Origin: CAINVV01 sp031432175
Lineage (GTDB): Bacteria > Bacteroidota > Bacteroidia > Bacteroidales > Prolixibacteraceae
DNA: 14,587 nt
Reading direction: 5' to 3'
NCBI GenBank assembly: GCA_964358545.1
Contig: CAYHQN010000114.1
Span: 1-14,587 of the forward strand
The position numbers and the translations under genes are program-made. The first letter of the stretch is position 1; the number at the start of each line of letters is the position of its first letter. The notes under the pieces were generated by a model that saw only the letters and a list, made by a program, of their open reading frames with translations, was not told the origin of the DNA and searched no databases. Shown here one piece after another: positions 5,741 to 12,659 of the stretch.

Positions 5741-8146
5741 ATGAAGCACATACTCTTCCTCCTCCTACTCCTCTTCATAACCCAGGCCTTAACGGCACAA
5801 ACAATTCCCTCAAACGCCGCTTCTGTTGATATTGGCTCCCTAAGCGATACACAGATCCAGAAGATACTTAACGAGATGCAAACTCGGGGGTTGACCCAGG
5901 AGCAAGCTATCGCCATGGCCAAAGCCCAGGGAGCTTCCCAGGCACAGATCGACCAGCTTACCGCCCGAATCCAGCAACTGCAAACAGGAGGAATAAAACC
6001 AGGGACTACCGTTGGCACAGGAACAGAAACAATAACAGCAAAAGATGTTTCCACCAAGAAAGCAATCGCGGTCTCCGAAAAGACAAAGAAAATATTCGGT
6101 TACCAGCTCTTCAATTCCGACAAACTCACCTTCGAACCGGATGTGAACATCCCGATCCCACAAAACTACACCCTTGGAATCGGCGACCAGCTCACCATCA
6201 ACGTATGGGGTGCCTCGCAGCAGAAGTACCAGCTTACCATTGACAAAAGTGGGACCATCACCATTCCCGATGTAGGGCCTGTCAATCTTAGAGGAGTTTC
6301 CTACGAAGCCGGAAAATCATTAATTTTAAGCAGATTGAAAGAGATTTACAACGGCATGACCGGCGAATTCCCCAATACCTGGGCAGAGGTAACCCTAGGC
6401 GGAGGGCGTTCCATCAAAATTTCAGTGATTGGTGAGATCAATGCCCCCGGCACCTATACCCTTCCCGCTACCGCAACAGCCTTCAATGCCCTTTACCTCT
6501 CCGGCGGACCCAACGAAAACGGTTCCTTCCGCGAAATAAGACTGATCCGCGACGGGGTTACCATCAAAACCATTGACGTCTACGACTTTCTTATCAATGC
6601 CGACCCAACTGCCAATGTGCAGTTGCGTGAACAGGACATCCTCTTTGTGCCCAACTACAAAACAAGGGTAGAGATTCAGGGAGAGGTCAAACACACAGGA
6701 ATCTTCGAGATAAAACCTGATGAAAAAATGTCGGACCTGATCCGTTTTGCCGGAGACTTTACCGACAAGGCCTATACCGGTTCATTAACAGTAATGCGTA
6801 ACAACGAAAAAGAACGCGAAGTACGCAATGTGGCAAATGCCAATTATGGCAAATTTTCTCTTCAAAACGGTGATATGGTAACCGTGGCTGCCACACTTGA
6901 ACGCTTCAGTAACAGGGTCTCAATCACAGGTGCTGTCTTTCATCCAGGCAACTTTGAACTTACCCCTGGAATGAAGCTCTCCGACCTGATCAAAAAATCC
7001 GATGGATTGCGTGAAGAAGCTTTCATGAACCGTGCGCTAATCACACGCCTCAAATCTGACAACACACTCGAAAATATCTCCTTTGATCCCAAGCAAGTCC
7101 TCGATGGAAGTTTTGATCCGGTACTTCAAAAAGAGGATAACATCCAGATTCAGTCTGTTTTTGACCTGCGCGAAGCTCAAAATATCAATATAACCGGCGA
7201 GGTGCTCAGACCTGGTTCCTTCGAATACAGCGACAATTTAACCCTCGGGGACCTAATCTTTAAAGCCGGTGGTTTTAGCGAAGTAGCAGACCTTTCAGGA
7301 GTAGAGGTCGTTCGCCGGTTGAGTTACGAAGAGGCCGCGAAGATAAATGACAAAATGAATGAAGTGTACAAATTTTCGTTGACCCGTGAGTTGAAGCTCT
7401 CTGCTACTGATGCTGCCTTTCGTCTGAAACCCTTCGATGCGGTTTACGTTCGTCGTGCTCCCGGATCCATGATTCAGGGAACTTTCACCATTACCGGCGA
7501 AGTGGCCTATACCGGCACATATGCCATCTCCAGCAAAAAAGAACGGATCTCCGATGCCATCCAAAGGGCAGGAGGATTGATCCCTGGTGCGTTTGTGGTA
7601 GGGGCCACTCTCCAGCGAACCACCAAACTCTCCGAAGCAGAAATCGAAAAGAAAAGAATTCTGATGCGAACAGACTCTACCTTAAAGGAGGATGTATTCC
7701 TCGAAACCAAAACTTCTGTTGGCATTGAGCTGGGTAAAATCCTGGCCAGTCCCGGCAGCAACATCGACCTTCTTCTGCAACCCGGCGATGAAATCTATAT
7801 CCCCCGCGAATTGCAGACCATCAAAGTATCGGGCAATGTTCGAAATCCTTTGGCCTTGACTTACGAAAAACGGTTATCACTAAACAAATACATTGACATG
7901 GCAGGAGGTTATGGCGAAAGATCGCGTAAATCACATGTCTATGTACTTTACCCCAACGGTACAACGGCCTCAACCCACAGTTTTATCTTCAGTATATACC
8001 CTAAGATAACACCCGGTTCAGAAATTATCGTTCCCAAAAAACCGGATGCTAAAGGCAGCGACAATGCCATGAAATGGGTGGCGATCGCCAGTACCGTTAG
8101 TTCATTGGCAATTTCCATTATTACCCTTGTCAACTTGACCAAATAG
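5741..8146 (+). CDS. Polysaccharide export outer-membrane protein with six SLBB domains (Wza-like)
   Basis: 801 residues. Seen: a signal peptide (MKHILFLLLLLFITQALTAQ), a coil-prone region with LTQEQAIAMAKAQGAS (about 50-66), a Poly_export domain from about 140 (YTLGIGDQLTINVWG), then six SLBB repeats starting near residues 225, 310, 390, 480, 581 and 693, each with a VxGEVxxPGxYxL-type opening, and a C-terminal hydrophobic helix (about 779-798). Known: such proteins form the outer-membrane/periplasmic channel that exports capsule or exopolysaccharide. There is no lipobox Cys after the signal peptide, unlike E. coli Wza (lipoprotein, about 380 residues), but long multi-SLBB forms like this are usual in Bacteroidota. 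It fits functionally with the two wzi genes. No chain-length (Wzz/Wzc) gene is in the window. Confidence 0.93.
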   Translation: MKHILFLLLLLFITQALTAQTIPSNAASVDIGSLSDTQIQKILNEMQTRGLTQEQAIAMAKAQGASQAQIDQLTARIQQLQTGGIKPGTTVGTGTETITAKDVSTKKAIAVSEKTKKIFGYQLFNSDKLTFEPDVNIPIPQNYTLGIGDQLTINVWGASQQKYQLTIDKSGTITIPDVGPVNLRGVSYEAGKSLILSRLKEIYNGMTGEFPNTWAEVTLGGGRSIKISVIGEINAPGTYTLPATATAFNALYLSGGPNENGSFREIRLIRDGVTIKTIDVYDFLINADPTANVQLREQDILFVPNYKTRVEIQGEVKHTGIFEIKPDEKMSDLIRFAGDFTDKAYTGSLTVMRNNEKEREVRNVANANYGKFSLQNGDMVTVAATLERFSNRVSITGAVFHPGNFELTPGMKLSDLIKKSDGLREEAFMNRALITRLKSDNTLENISFDPKQVLDGSFDPVLQKEDNIQIQSVFDLREAQNINITGEVLRPGSFEYSDNLTLGDLIFKAGGFSEVADLSGVEVVRRLSYEEAAKINDKMNEVYKFSLTRELKLSATDAAFRLKPFDAVYVRRAPGSMIQGTFTITGEVAYTGTYAISSKKERISDAIQRAGGLIPGAFVVGATLQRTTKLSEAEIEKKRILMRTDSTLKEDVFLETKTSVGIELGKILASPGSNIDLLLQPGDEIYIPRELQTIKVSGNVRNPLALTYEKRLSLNKYIDMAGGYGERSRKSHVYVLYPNGTTASTHSFIFSIYPKITPGSEIIVPKKPDAKGSDNAMKWVAIASTVSSLAISIITLVNLTK

Positions 8147-8155
8147 TTGATAATA

Positions 8156-8168
8156 CCGTTCGTGTTTA
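8156..8168 (+). repeat. Short remnant of the TTCGT-box repeat
   Basis: TACCGTTCGTGTT, only the leading core of the repeat, between the export gene and the next small gene. Confidence 0.55.
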
Positions 8169-8186
8169 AACAACAATCAGTCGGCA

Positions 8187-8467
8187 ATGAACTCTCCTGA
8201 AATAAAAGAATTTATCCGTCAGCATAGTAACTTATTTTGGTACACACCTGAGGACAAAAAAGAAGATATCCGACCTGAATTTCTGGTAGAAACGATTTTG
8301 AATTACGGTGATTTAAATGATGCAGGAATCTTATTCATATCATGGGAATTGATCGGTTTTCAAAGGCATTTACCAATGCTCAGGGACGTAAAAAACTGAA
8401 CTATTATCCTGAAATCTATAATTTCTTCTCCATTCTGGTTCAGAGATATGCACATTCAGATATTTAA
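8187..8467 (+). pseudogene. AbiEii-partner small protein, frameshifted
   Basis: Seen in the first frame: MNSPEIKEFIRQHSNLFWYT, PEFLVETILNYGDLNDA. After about 8324 the plausible protein continues in another frame as NLIHIMGIDRFSKAF, RKKLNYYPEIYNFFSILVQ and RYAHSDI, ending at TAA 8465-8467. Restoring one base (a single A near 8324) joins the two halves into a protein of about 93 residues. Known from memory: small Bacteroidota proteins with NLFWYTPEDKKE are encoded just before AbiEii-type nucleotidyltransferases, where they would be the antitoxin partner. The following gene is indeed such a nucleotidyltransferase remnant. The shift may be a real mutation or an assembly error in a short A run. 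Confidence 0.7.
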
Positions 8468-8819
8468 TCAATACCCGTTTAAAATTAGCGCTAATGAAAA
8501 ACTGGAGGATATTTTACGACTGCCAAATCTCCTTGATCTGGCAGCTATGAAGGCTTATGCACTGGGTCGAAGATCCAAATGGAAAGACTATGTAGATTTG
8601 TACTTTATCCTGAAAGATTATTTTACCATTACTCAAATCTCTGAGCGGACAACTGAAATTTTTGGACAACTATTTTCAGAAAAACTTTTCAGGGCTCAAC
8701 TTAGTTATTTTGAGGACATCGACTACTCCGAACCTGTAGAATACCTGGTTGAACCTGTCGCAGATGACAAAATCAAATCATTTCTTATCGACAAAGCCAC
8801 GGATATCTGGGACGAATAA
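8448..8819 (+). pseudogene. AbiEii/AbiGii-type nucleotidyltransferase toxin, C-terminal remnant
   Basis: 123 residues if started at ATG 8448. Seen: IFNQYPFKI, then LPNLLDLAAMKAYALGRRSK and WKDYVDLYFIL, the conserved middle/C-terminal part of the AbiEii nucleotidyltransferase family, and a normal C-terminus (FRAQLSYFEDIDYSEPVEYL). Known: family members have about 200-300 residues, with an N-terminal GG(T/S) and LDxDLF nucleotidyl-transfer motif. That part, roughly the first 100-150 residues, is absent. The fragment overlaps the end of the partner gene by 20 bp in a different frame, so a deletion fused the partner's 3' end to the toxin's 3' half. Without the catalytic motif it should be inactive as a transferase. 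Confidence 0.8.
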
Positions 8820-8867
8820 CCAAAACACGACAACCTTTCCCTTATCCCTGTAATCCTAGTTTTATCT

Positions 8868-8884
8868 CTCGTTCGTGAAATCAT
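8868..8884 (+). repeat. Short remnant of the TTCGT-box repeat
   Basis: CTCGTTCGTGAAATCATT-like single core without the following boxes. The rest of 8820-9008 shows no gene. Confidence 0.5.
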
Positions 8885-8996
8885 TCCTAATGGAAACCAC
8901 TCCTCTCCCACTTGCAACCGACTCTGATGAGATAATGTACAAGAACAAATCACCATTGACTGCGGTACGTTATTTAAATGGGCTACAAAAAGAAAT

Positions 8997-9004
8997 TATA
9001 TTTG
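8997..9004 (+). promoter_or_regulatory. TATATTTG -7 element adjacent to the MNT start
   Basis: TATATTTG fits TAnnTTTG and ends 4 bp before ATG 9009. The 15-base string ending in the ATG is identical to that before the 4567 gene. Confidence 0.4.
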
Positions 9005-9008
9005 CATC

Positions 9009-9190
9009 ATGCGTTTAAAACAGAACGAATTAGAAGCCATAAAAAAACCCTGCGCGAAATTCGAAACGATTTAACTCATGAGTACCCCATGATGCTTGAT
9101 GAAACCATTGAAAAATTAAACCTCTTGTATAATCAATTATCTCTTCTGGAGCATATTCTTGTGACCATTGAGCAAAAAATTCAACAATAA
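9009..9190 (+). pseudogene. MNT-HepT pair collapsed by deletion (MNT 5' end joined to HepT 3' end)
   Basis: From ATG 9009 the first codons read MRLKQNELEAIK, a typical start of MNT-type minimal nucleotidyltransferases, but the frame stops at 9072-9074 before any GS...DxD motif. In the +2 frame the sequence from about 9050 reads LREIRNDLTHEYPMML, then DETIEKLNLLYNQLSLLEHI, ending at TAA 9188-9190. The stretch R-N-D-L-T-H-E-Y is the Rx4HxY motif of HepT/HEPN toxins. Known: in MNT/HepT systems MNT AMPylates the Tyr of this motif to neutralise the RNase. Here the body of MNT and the N-terminal half of HepT are both missing, joined near 9041-9050. Probably dead. Confidence 0.75.
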
Positions 9191-9195
9191 AACAA

Positions 9196-9350
9196 ACTGA
9201 GACCCGAACCTTATTACCTTATTCAAGGATTAACCTGAAATTTAATAAGATAATAAGATTCAGATTCAGTTTTCTCCAATTTTCTACTAAGATCACCGTA
9301 AAAAAATAAGGTTTCACAAATCAAAATACTACCTTAAAAAAAGCCATCCG
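9196..9350. repeat. Intergenic hairpin element, copy 1
   Basis: Contains near-complementary arms CTTATTACCTTA (9210-9221) and TAAGATAATAAG (9246-9257), then CAGATTCAGTTTTCTCC and TTCTACTAAGAT. Closely similar to 13876-14025; part of it recurs at 10008-10060. No gene is visible in 9191-9413. Confidence 0.75.
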
Positions 9351-9351
9351 A

Positions 9352-9393
9352 ACGAATCATCCTCGACCCGTTCGTGAAATTCGTGTAAATTCA
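9352..9393 (+). repeat. TTCGT-box array repeat, forward copy
   Basis: GAATCATCCTCGACCCGTT followed by CGTGAAATTCGTGTAAATTC, ending about 20 bp before the MNT gene at 9414. Confidence 0.83.
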
Positions 9394-9413
9394 TTCTTAA
9401 AAAAAAATAAGTC

Positions 9414-9713
9414 ATGCTATCGTCCAATGACATAATCCAATCTCTTATAGAAAATAAAACCTACCTAAGGAATCATTTCTATTGTACTGAAATTGGACTA
9501 TTTGGTTCATTTGCCAGGAATGAACAGACTAACGAAAGTGACATAGACATTTTGGTGGTATTTGAACCAGAAACACCTGATCTTTATAATGTTGAACTTG
9601 AGTTAAAAGAATACCTTCAAAAATGTTTCAACCGGGAAGTAGATATTTGCTCAAAAAAATGGATTAGACCTATTTTTAAACCGCTGGTATTAAAAGAGGC
9701 AATCTATGCTTGA
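9414..9713 (+). CDS. MNT-type minimal nucleotidyltransferase antitoxin
   Basis: 99 residues, full family length. Seen: the catalytic GSFARNEQTNESDIDILV segment with G31-S32 and the acidic pair D43/D45, plus a third carboxylate D77 in REVDIC. Known: MNT (minimal nucleotidyltransferase) proteins pair with HepT/HEPN RNases and inactivate them by AMPylating a conserved Tyr. The start of a HepT gene overlaps its stop codon by 8 bp (ATG 9706), the usual MNT-HepT layout, but that partner is destroyed after about 14 codons. The antitoxin is therefore complete and apparently without its toxin. A TTCGT-box repeat lies directly upstream. Confidence 0.88.
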   Translation: MLSSNDIIQSLIENKTYLRNHFYCTEIGLFGSFARNEQTNESDIDILVVFEPETPDLYNVELELKEYLQKCFNREVDICSKKWIRPIFKPLVLKEAIYA

Positions 9714-9897
9714 TAAGGATTATTACATAATTCTCTCAATGCTCAACGCCGGAAAGAAAGTTTCCCAAAAGTCTTCCTTAGCCGAATACCTGGCTAATGC
9801 AGAAAACAGCAAAGAATTAGAAGCAGGAATCGAAGATATTAAGGCTGGACGGATAACTTATATCGATCCTAAAAATTTATGGGAAAATATAAAATAG
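9706..9897 (+). pseudogene. Chimera: HepT N-terminus joined in frame to a YefM/RelB-like antitoxin C-terminus
   Basis: 63 residues. The first part, MLDKDYYIILSMLNA, is a typical HepT start and overlaps the upstream MNT stop. The second part, from about residue 22, reads SSLAEYLANAENSKELEAGI and then EDIKAGRITYIDPKNLWENI, which resembles the C-terminus of Bacteroidota antitoxins that precede YoeB/RelE-type toxins. A remnant of such a toxin's C-terminus follows (9905-9955). So two neighbouring TA modules were fused by deletion, removing most of HepT and the DNA-binding half of the next antitoxin, yet leaving an open frame. Whether the product is made is unknown. Confidence 0.68.
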
Positions 9898-9904
9898 CTT
9901 CAAA

Positions 9905-9955
9905 GAGGTTACGGTGTTTATAGTTTCTGCCAAAGGGCATTATGCCGACAAATAA
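9905..9955 (+). pseudogene. C-terminal remnant of a YoeB/RelE-type toxin
   Basis: A short open stretch reads EVTVFIVSAKGHYADK and then stops. SAKGHY with a catalytic-type His-Tyr near the C-terminus is typical for YoeB/Txe-like toxins. No start or upstream toxin body exists; the preceding antitoxin fragment ends only 7 bp before. Too short to be functional. Confidence 0.5.
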
Positions 9956-10007
9956 CTTAATTTTTGATTATATAAACCTTATATTTCTATTAAATCTTAG
10001 TATCAAA

Positions 10008-10060
10008 ACAAATCAATGAAGATCCTGATCTTTTATCTTATTTCAGGATAAACCTACAAC
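10008..10060. repeat. Intergenic hairpin element, deleted copy
   Basis: CAATGAAGATCCTGATCTTT and TTTATCTTATTTCAGGATAAA correspond to the first arm and loop of the element at 13876-14025, but the second arm is missing. The 9956-10007 stretch before it shows nothing recognisable. Confidence 0.6.
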
Positions 10061-10107
10061 TCATCATTATCTCGTTCGTGTAATTCGTAATAATTCGTGT
10101 AATTCGT
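10061..10107 (+). repeat. TTCGT-box array repeat, forward copy
   Basis: TCATCATTATCTCGTTCGTG followed by three further TTCGT boxes (10084-10107), ending 8 bp before the antitoxin start at 10116. Confidence 0.85.
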
Positions 10108-10115
10108 ATTTTAAA

Positions 10116-10364
10116 ATGGAAGCAATTTATAAACTTAAAGCAAATGAGATCAATCCAAATCTCATGGAAGCTATTAAAAAATTATTTGGTGGCAAAGAAA
10201 TTCCCAGCACCATACCTTCTGAACCTGACGAAACAACTTATCTGACCTTGAATCCGGCAAATAAAAAGCATTTATTGGAAAATATGGCCTCTGAACCAAC
10301 GATTAGCTTCACAGCCGGGGAATTCGAAAAACATGTTGAAGATCTCCTGAAGCAATCAAAATAA
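10116..10364 (+). CDS. Putative antitoxin of a YoeB/Txe-type pair
   Basis: 82 residues, immediately followed (10 bp gap) by a YoeB-like toxin, so it is inferred to be the cognate antitoxin. Seen: N-terminal MEAIYKLKANEINPNLMEAI with a short KKLFGGKEI segment, a central DETTYLTLNPANKKHLLENM that resembles the YefM/RelB-type helix in which antitoxins of this toxin class carry (N)xxxLLE, and a charged C-terminus. Known: such antitoxins bind and block the RNase toxin and usually repress their own promoter. No palindromic operator was identified; the TTCGT-box array directly upstream could be a candidate. This is the only module in the window where both partners look complete. Confidence 0.75.
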   Translation: MEAIYKLKANEINPNLMEAIKKLFGGKEIPSTIPSEPDETTYLTLNPANKKHLLENMASEPTISFTAGEFEKHVEDLLKQSK

Positions 10365-10374
10365 TTCAGGATAA

Positions 10375-10638
10375 ATGAGAAAGATAACCTTTACTCCTGA
10401 GTCTTATGCCGACTATCTAAATTGGCTTGAAACTGACCGAAAAATATTTCTGAAAATTACTGAACTCATTCGGGAAGCTGCCAGAACCCCTGGAAAAGGA
10501 TTAGGAAAACCAGAGTCATTGAAGCATGAACTAAAAGGTTACTGGTCTCGAAGAATTAATCACGAACATCGCCTGGTTTATTCTGTTTCTGAAAATGCTA
10601 TTGAAATTAGATCCTGTAAATACCACTATTCGGATTGA
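10375..10638 (+). CDS. yoeB: YoeB/Txe family mRNA-cleaving toxin
   Basis: 87 residues, the family's normal size (E. coli YoeB has 84). Seen: W17 in ADYLNWLETDRK, P39 and GLGKPESLKHELKGYWSRRI with the catalytic-type E47, H65-R66-L-V-Y, and the C-terminal C81-K-Y-H84-Y85. These match the YoeB catalytic set (Glu, Arg, His and terminal Tyr). Known: YoeB binds ribosomes and cuts mRNA at the A site when free of its antitoxin. It lies 10 bp after its antitoxin gene and is expected to be co-transcribed. It is the only toxin in this window with no sign of damage, and its neighbours on both sides are repeats. Confidence 0.92.
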   Translation: MRKITFTPESYADYLNWLETDRKIFLKITELIREAARTPGKGLGKPESLKHELKGYWSRRINHEHRLVYSVSENAIEIRSCKYHYSD

Positions 10639-10660
10639 CCAAAATAAAGCCCTTCACATG

Positions 10661-10742
10661 AATGCCCCTCGTCCCGTTCGTGAAATTCGTATAAATTCGT
10701 GTAATTCGTTCCCAACTGAAATTCGTCAAAATTCGTGAAATC
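10661..10742 (+). repeat. TTCGT-box array repeat, forward double copy
   Basis: GAATGCCCCTCGTCCCGTT, then TTCGT boxes at 9-10 bp spacing, a short spacer (CCCAACTG), and a second run of boxes. Ends about 16 bp before the MNT start. Confidence 0.87.
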
Positions 10743-10758
10743 TTTTATCAGAAGTTAA

Positions 10759-11085
10759 ATGACCAATCCAGACAAAATACTAAAAGAAGCTACGTCCATC
10801 ATTACACAATACGGGGTCGAGAAAATCATTCTTTTCGGCTCATATGCCTATGGAACACCCCATGAGAACAGTGATATTGATCTCTTGGTTATAAAGAACA
10901 TTCCGGCAAATGAAACACGTGATTTTAGAATTACTTTGAAAAAAGCTTTGTGGGTGAAATTAGGCAAACTGGAATATTCATTCGATATTATTGTTGACAA
11001 CGAAAAGAGGATTCAGGAAAGAATTAATTTCGGTGATCTATTTTACAAAGAGATTTACACAAAGGGTAAAACAATTTATGCCTAA
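10759..11085 (+). CDS. MNT-type minimal nucleotidyltransferase antitoxin
   Basis: 108 residues. Seen: ILFGSYAYGTPHENSDIDLL with G27-S28 and acidic pair D39/D41, and a third carboxylate D76 in YSFDIIVD; C-terminus LFYKEIYTKGKTIYA is typical. Known: member of the nucleotidyltransferase half of NTase/HEPN systems. The stop codon overlaps the start of a HEPN gene (ATG 11078), as usual for this operon. The partner is truncated at its 3' end. The protein itself looks complete. It differs clearly in sequence from the MNT at 9414, so the two are not recent copies. Confidence 0.9.
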   Translation: MTNPDKILKEATSIITQYGVEKIILFGSYAYGTPHENSDIDLLVIKNIPANETRDFRITLKKALWVKLGKLEYSFDIIVDNEKRIQERINFGDLFYKEIYTKGKTIYA

Positions 11086-11317
11086 TCAAGCCTACGCATT
11101 AGAGTGGCTAAGTCTGGCGAAGAAAAATCTGGACACAGCCAGATTATTGATCAGAGAGAATCACTATACTGACAGTATTGCTTTAGAAATACATCAAACT
11201 ATCGAGAAATCTTTTAAAGCAGTATTTGCTTATCATGGTGTAACAATACCCAGGACACATTCTTTTCCGTATTATTTAACTTCGATTTCGAAAACCGTTC
11301 GTGAAATTCGTTTTTAA
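11078..11317 (+). pseudogene. HEPN-domain protein, 3'-truncated by a TTCGT-box repeat
   Basis: 79 residues from ATG 11078. Seen: ALEWLSLAKKNLDTARLLI, then IHQTIEKSFKAVFAYHGV and PRTHSF, the typical first two-thirds of a HEPN protein (about 120-130 residues). After THSFPYYL the sequence runs into the repeat, which encodes the last residues (TVREIRF) and the stop. The C-terminal helices, including the region where the Rx4-6H catalytic motif normally sits, are missing. Known: HEPN proteins paired with NTases are RNase-type toxins or regulators. The remnant is probably inactive. Confidence 0.8.
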
Positions 11318-11329
11318 ATTCGTGAAATC
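11293..11329 (+). repeat. TTCGT-box array repeat, forward copy inside a gene end
   Basis: ACCGTTCGTGAAATTCGTTT followed by TTAAATTCGTGAAAT. It forms the 3' end of the HEPN remnant. Confidence 0.85.
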
Positions 11330-11373
11330 TTCTTCAATGGAATTTTTATTAGATTTGTAAAAAACATCAACTT

Positions 11374-11595
11374 ATGGCTCACGTTTCAGGGATACGATTT
11401 GAAAAAGACGATCAGGGTGTCAAACGATACATACGCATTGACCTTAAAAAATACGGCAAGGAAATTGAACCTTTTCTGCAAAAGTTAAATATTGACACCG
11501 ATGAGCAATTCGAGAAAGATTGGGAACAATGTTTAACACCTGAGCAATTCAAAAGTCAAATGCATTTACGGATAAAAAAATGGTGCGATAAATGA
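11374..11595 (+). CDS. Putative antitoxin (MAxVSGIRFEKD type)
   Basis: 73 residues. Seen: MAHVSGIRFEKDDQG, RYIRIDLKKYGKEIEPFL, and a C-terminus FEKDWEQCLTPEQFKSQMH. From memory this type occurs in Bacteroidota directly before RelE/ParE-like toxins and is annotated as hypothetical or antitoxin. Its TGA overlaps the ATG of a following short frame (11592), the arrangement expected for an antitoxin-toxin pair, but that partner is broken after about 11 codons. The gene itself looks complete. Confidence 0.65.
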   Translation: MAHVSGIRFEKDDQGVKRYIRIDLKKYGKEIEPFLQKLNIDTDEQFEKDWEQCLTPEQFKSQMHLRIKKWCDK

Positions 11596-11645
11596 GAGTT
11601 GCATTCCATCCTATCGTTATTGACTTATCGCAAAACCAATGTTAA
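11592..11645 (+). pseudogene. 5' remnant of a RelE/ParE-like toxin joined to the next antitoxin
   Basis: MRVAFHPIVIDLSQNQC then stop. The first 11 residues look like the first beta-strand of a ParE/RelE-type toxin. The last codons overlap the ATG of the gene at 11639 in another frame, so a deletion joined the toxin's start to the start of the next module. Confidence 0.5.
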
Positions 11646-11842
11646 CAGATACTGAAATCAAAAAAAAAGGATTCAAAATTTTGATTGATAACCTTGGCGA
11701 TGTCGACGCAGAGAAATTCATTAGCCTGATTATCAAAGAACCTTTTGATTACACGAAATGGCAAAATACCTTATGGAGCACCAAAACCATTGAAGAAATA
11801 AGTGAAAAAGCGATGGATTACAAATCCAAACTTAAAAAATAA
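11639..11842 (+). CDS. Small conserved antitoxin-like protein (MLTDTEIKxKG type)
   Basis: 67 residues. Seen: MLTDTEIKKKGFKILIDNLG, VDAEKFISLIIKEPFDYTKW, and TIEEISEKAMDYKSKL. Proteins with the EAERFI...FDYTxWQ...TIEEIS pattern are familiar to me as small proteins beside toxin genes in Bacteroidota and Cyanobacteria, but I cannot name a family or a confirmed function. The expected partner is absent: a TTCGT-box repeat begins 9 bp after the stop codon. Start at ATG 11639 covers the whole conserved part. Confidence 0.6.
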   Translation: MLTDTEIKKKGFKILIDNLGDVDAEKFISLIIKEPFDYTKWQNTLWSTKTIEEISEKAMDYKSKLKK

Positions 11843-11851
11843 AGCCCACAC

Positions 11852-11923
11852 ACAAATAATCCTCGGCCCGTTCGTGAAATTCGTATAAATTCGTGAAATT
11901 CGTATTTAACTGTAATTCGTATT
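11852..11923 (+). repeat. TTCGT-box array repeat, forward double copy
   Basis: AAATAATCCTCGGCCCGTT followed by TTCGT boxes and a second short run (TGTAATTCGTATT). Ends 4 bp before the start codon at 11928. Confidence 0.87.
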
Positions 11924-11927
11924 TACC

Positions 11928-12167
11928 ATGGATAATAAAGAATTTGAACCAATTATTGAACTAAAAATCCTTGATATGGTTGCGTTGATTATTGATCGGA
12001 ATCATTTATCCTTTGATGAAGCTATTCCCTATGTTTACAAATCGGAGTTATATACTTTATTAACTGATGAGACCACTAAACTTTGGCATTTAAGCACCAC
12101 AAAGCTTTATGAGCTGCTGATTGACGAAAAACTTAATAATAAAGTTAATTTACCCGACTATGTTTAG
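11928..12167 (+). CDS. Small conserved protein of the DUF3791/DUF3990 module
   Basis: 79 residues. Seen: MDNKEFEPIIELKILDMVAL, NHLSFDEAIPYVYKSELY, and KLWHLSTTKLYELLIDEK. In Bacteroidota, proteins of this kind are encoded directly before DUF3791 and DUF3990 genes (from memory); here its stop overlaps the DUF3791 start by 8 bp. Inferred to be part of the same TA-like operon, perhaps on the antitoxin side. Complete as far as can be judged. Confidence 0.65.
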   Translation: MDNKEFEPIIELKILDMVALIIDRNHLSFDEAIPYVYKSELYTLLTDETTKLWHLSTTKLYELLIDEKLNNKVNLPDYV

Positions 12168-12429
12168 TCAGCACACAAGACTGAACCCTGTTCAATCATT
12201 TCAACTTTTTTGTCTGGAAAGCTACCGGAGCGCTATGGATATCTCAGGCGAGCAGGCTTTAATGGAATTTAAGAAGTCGAAGGTATTTGATTATCTGGCA
12301 TCGGGATATGAGGTATTGCACACCCAAAGCAAACATTACATCTTAAACGAATTAAATCAATATATTATAGGCAGGCATGGAACTCTACCACGGAAGCATT
12401 CAAAAGGTCGAACAACCTATAATTCTTGA
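12160..12429 (+). CDS. DUF3791 domain-containing protein
   Basis: 89 residues from ATG 12160; an ATG at 12121 would add residues overlapping the previous gene. Seen: NPVQSFQLFCLESYRSAMDI, SGEQALMEFKKSKVFDYLAS and the family hallmark YEVLHTQSKHYI. Known: DUF3791 proteins are small and usually precede DUF3990 genes; the function is not established. The C-terminal tail (GTLPRKHSKGRTTYNS) overlaps the DUF3990 start in another frame, so it may be a fortuitous extension. The DUF3990 partner downstream is internally deleted. Confidence 0.83.
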   Translation: MFSQHTRLNPVQSFQLFCLESYRSAMDISGEQALMEFKKSKVFDYLASGYEVLHTQSKHYILNELNQYIIGRHGTLPRKHSKGRTTYNS

Positions 12430-12659
12430 AAAGCAACGATATGCCACATGGGTTCGACATTGTATTTGGGCCTGTTGCGAACGATACACTTTACCAAACC
12501 CTTGTGCTATTTGAAACCGGAATTTTAACTAAACCAGAAACCATTTCACGACTAAAAGTGCACCGTCTTTTCGATCAGTATTCATTTAATACTTCCTCTT
12601 CCCTTGCATGTTTATGCTTTGCTAATGCATACGAGGTGCCTGAAAACCCGTTCGTGTAA
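12377..12659 (+). pseudogene. DUF3990 protein (putative ADP-ribosyltransferase-like toxin), internally deleted
   Basis: From ATG 12377 the first 23 codons read MELYHGSIQKVEQPIILEKQ then RYA, the standard DUF3990 start with its YHGS motif. The frame then diverges. In the frame of 12426 the sequence resumes as HGFDIVFGPVANDTLYQTLV, LFETGILTKPETISRLKVHR and LFDQYSF, the normal C-terminal half. Known: full DUF3990 proteins have about 150-170 residues; the middle with the GFYTT motif (about 60-80 residues) is missing. The stop codon and last residues (NPFV) come from a TTCGT-box repeat. DUF3990 is thought to belong to the ADP-ribosyl superfamily (from memory). Confidence 0.75.
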
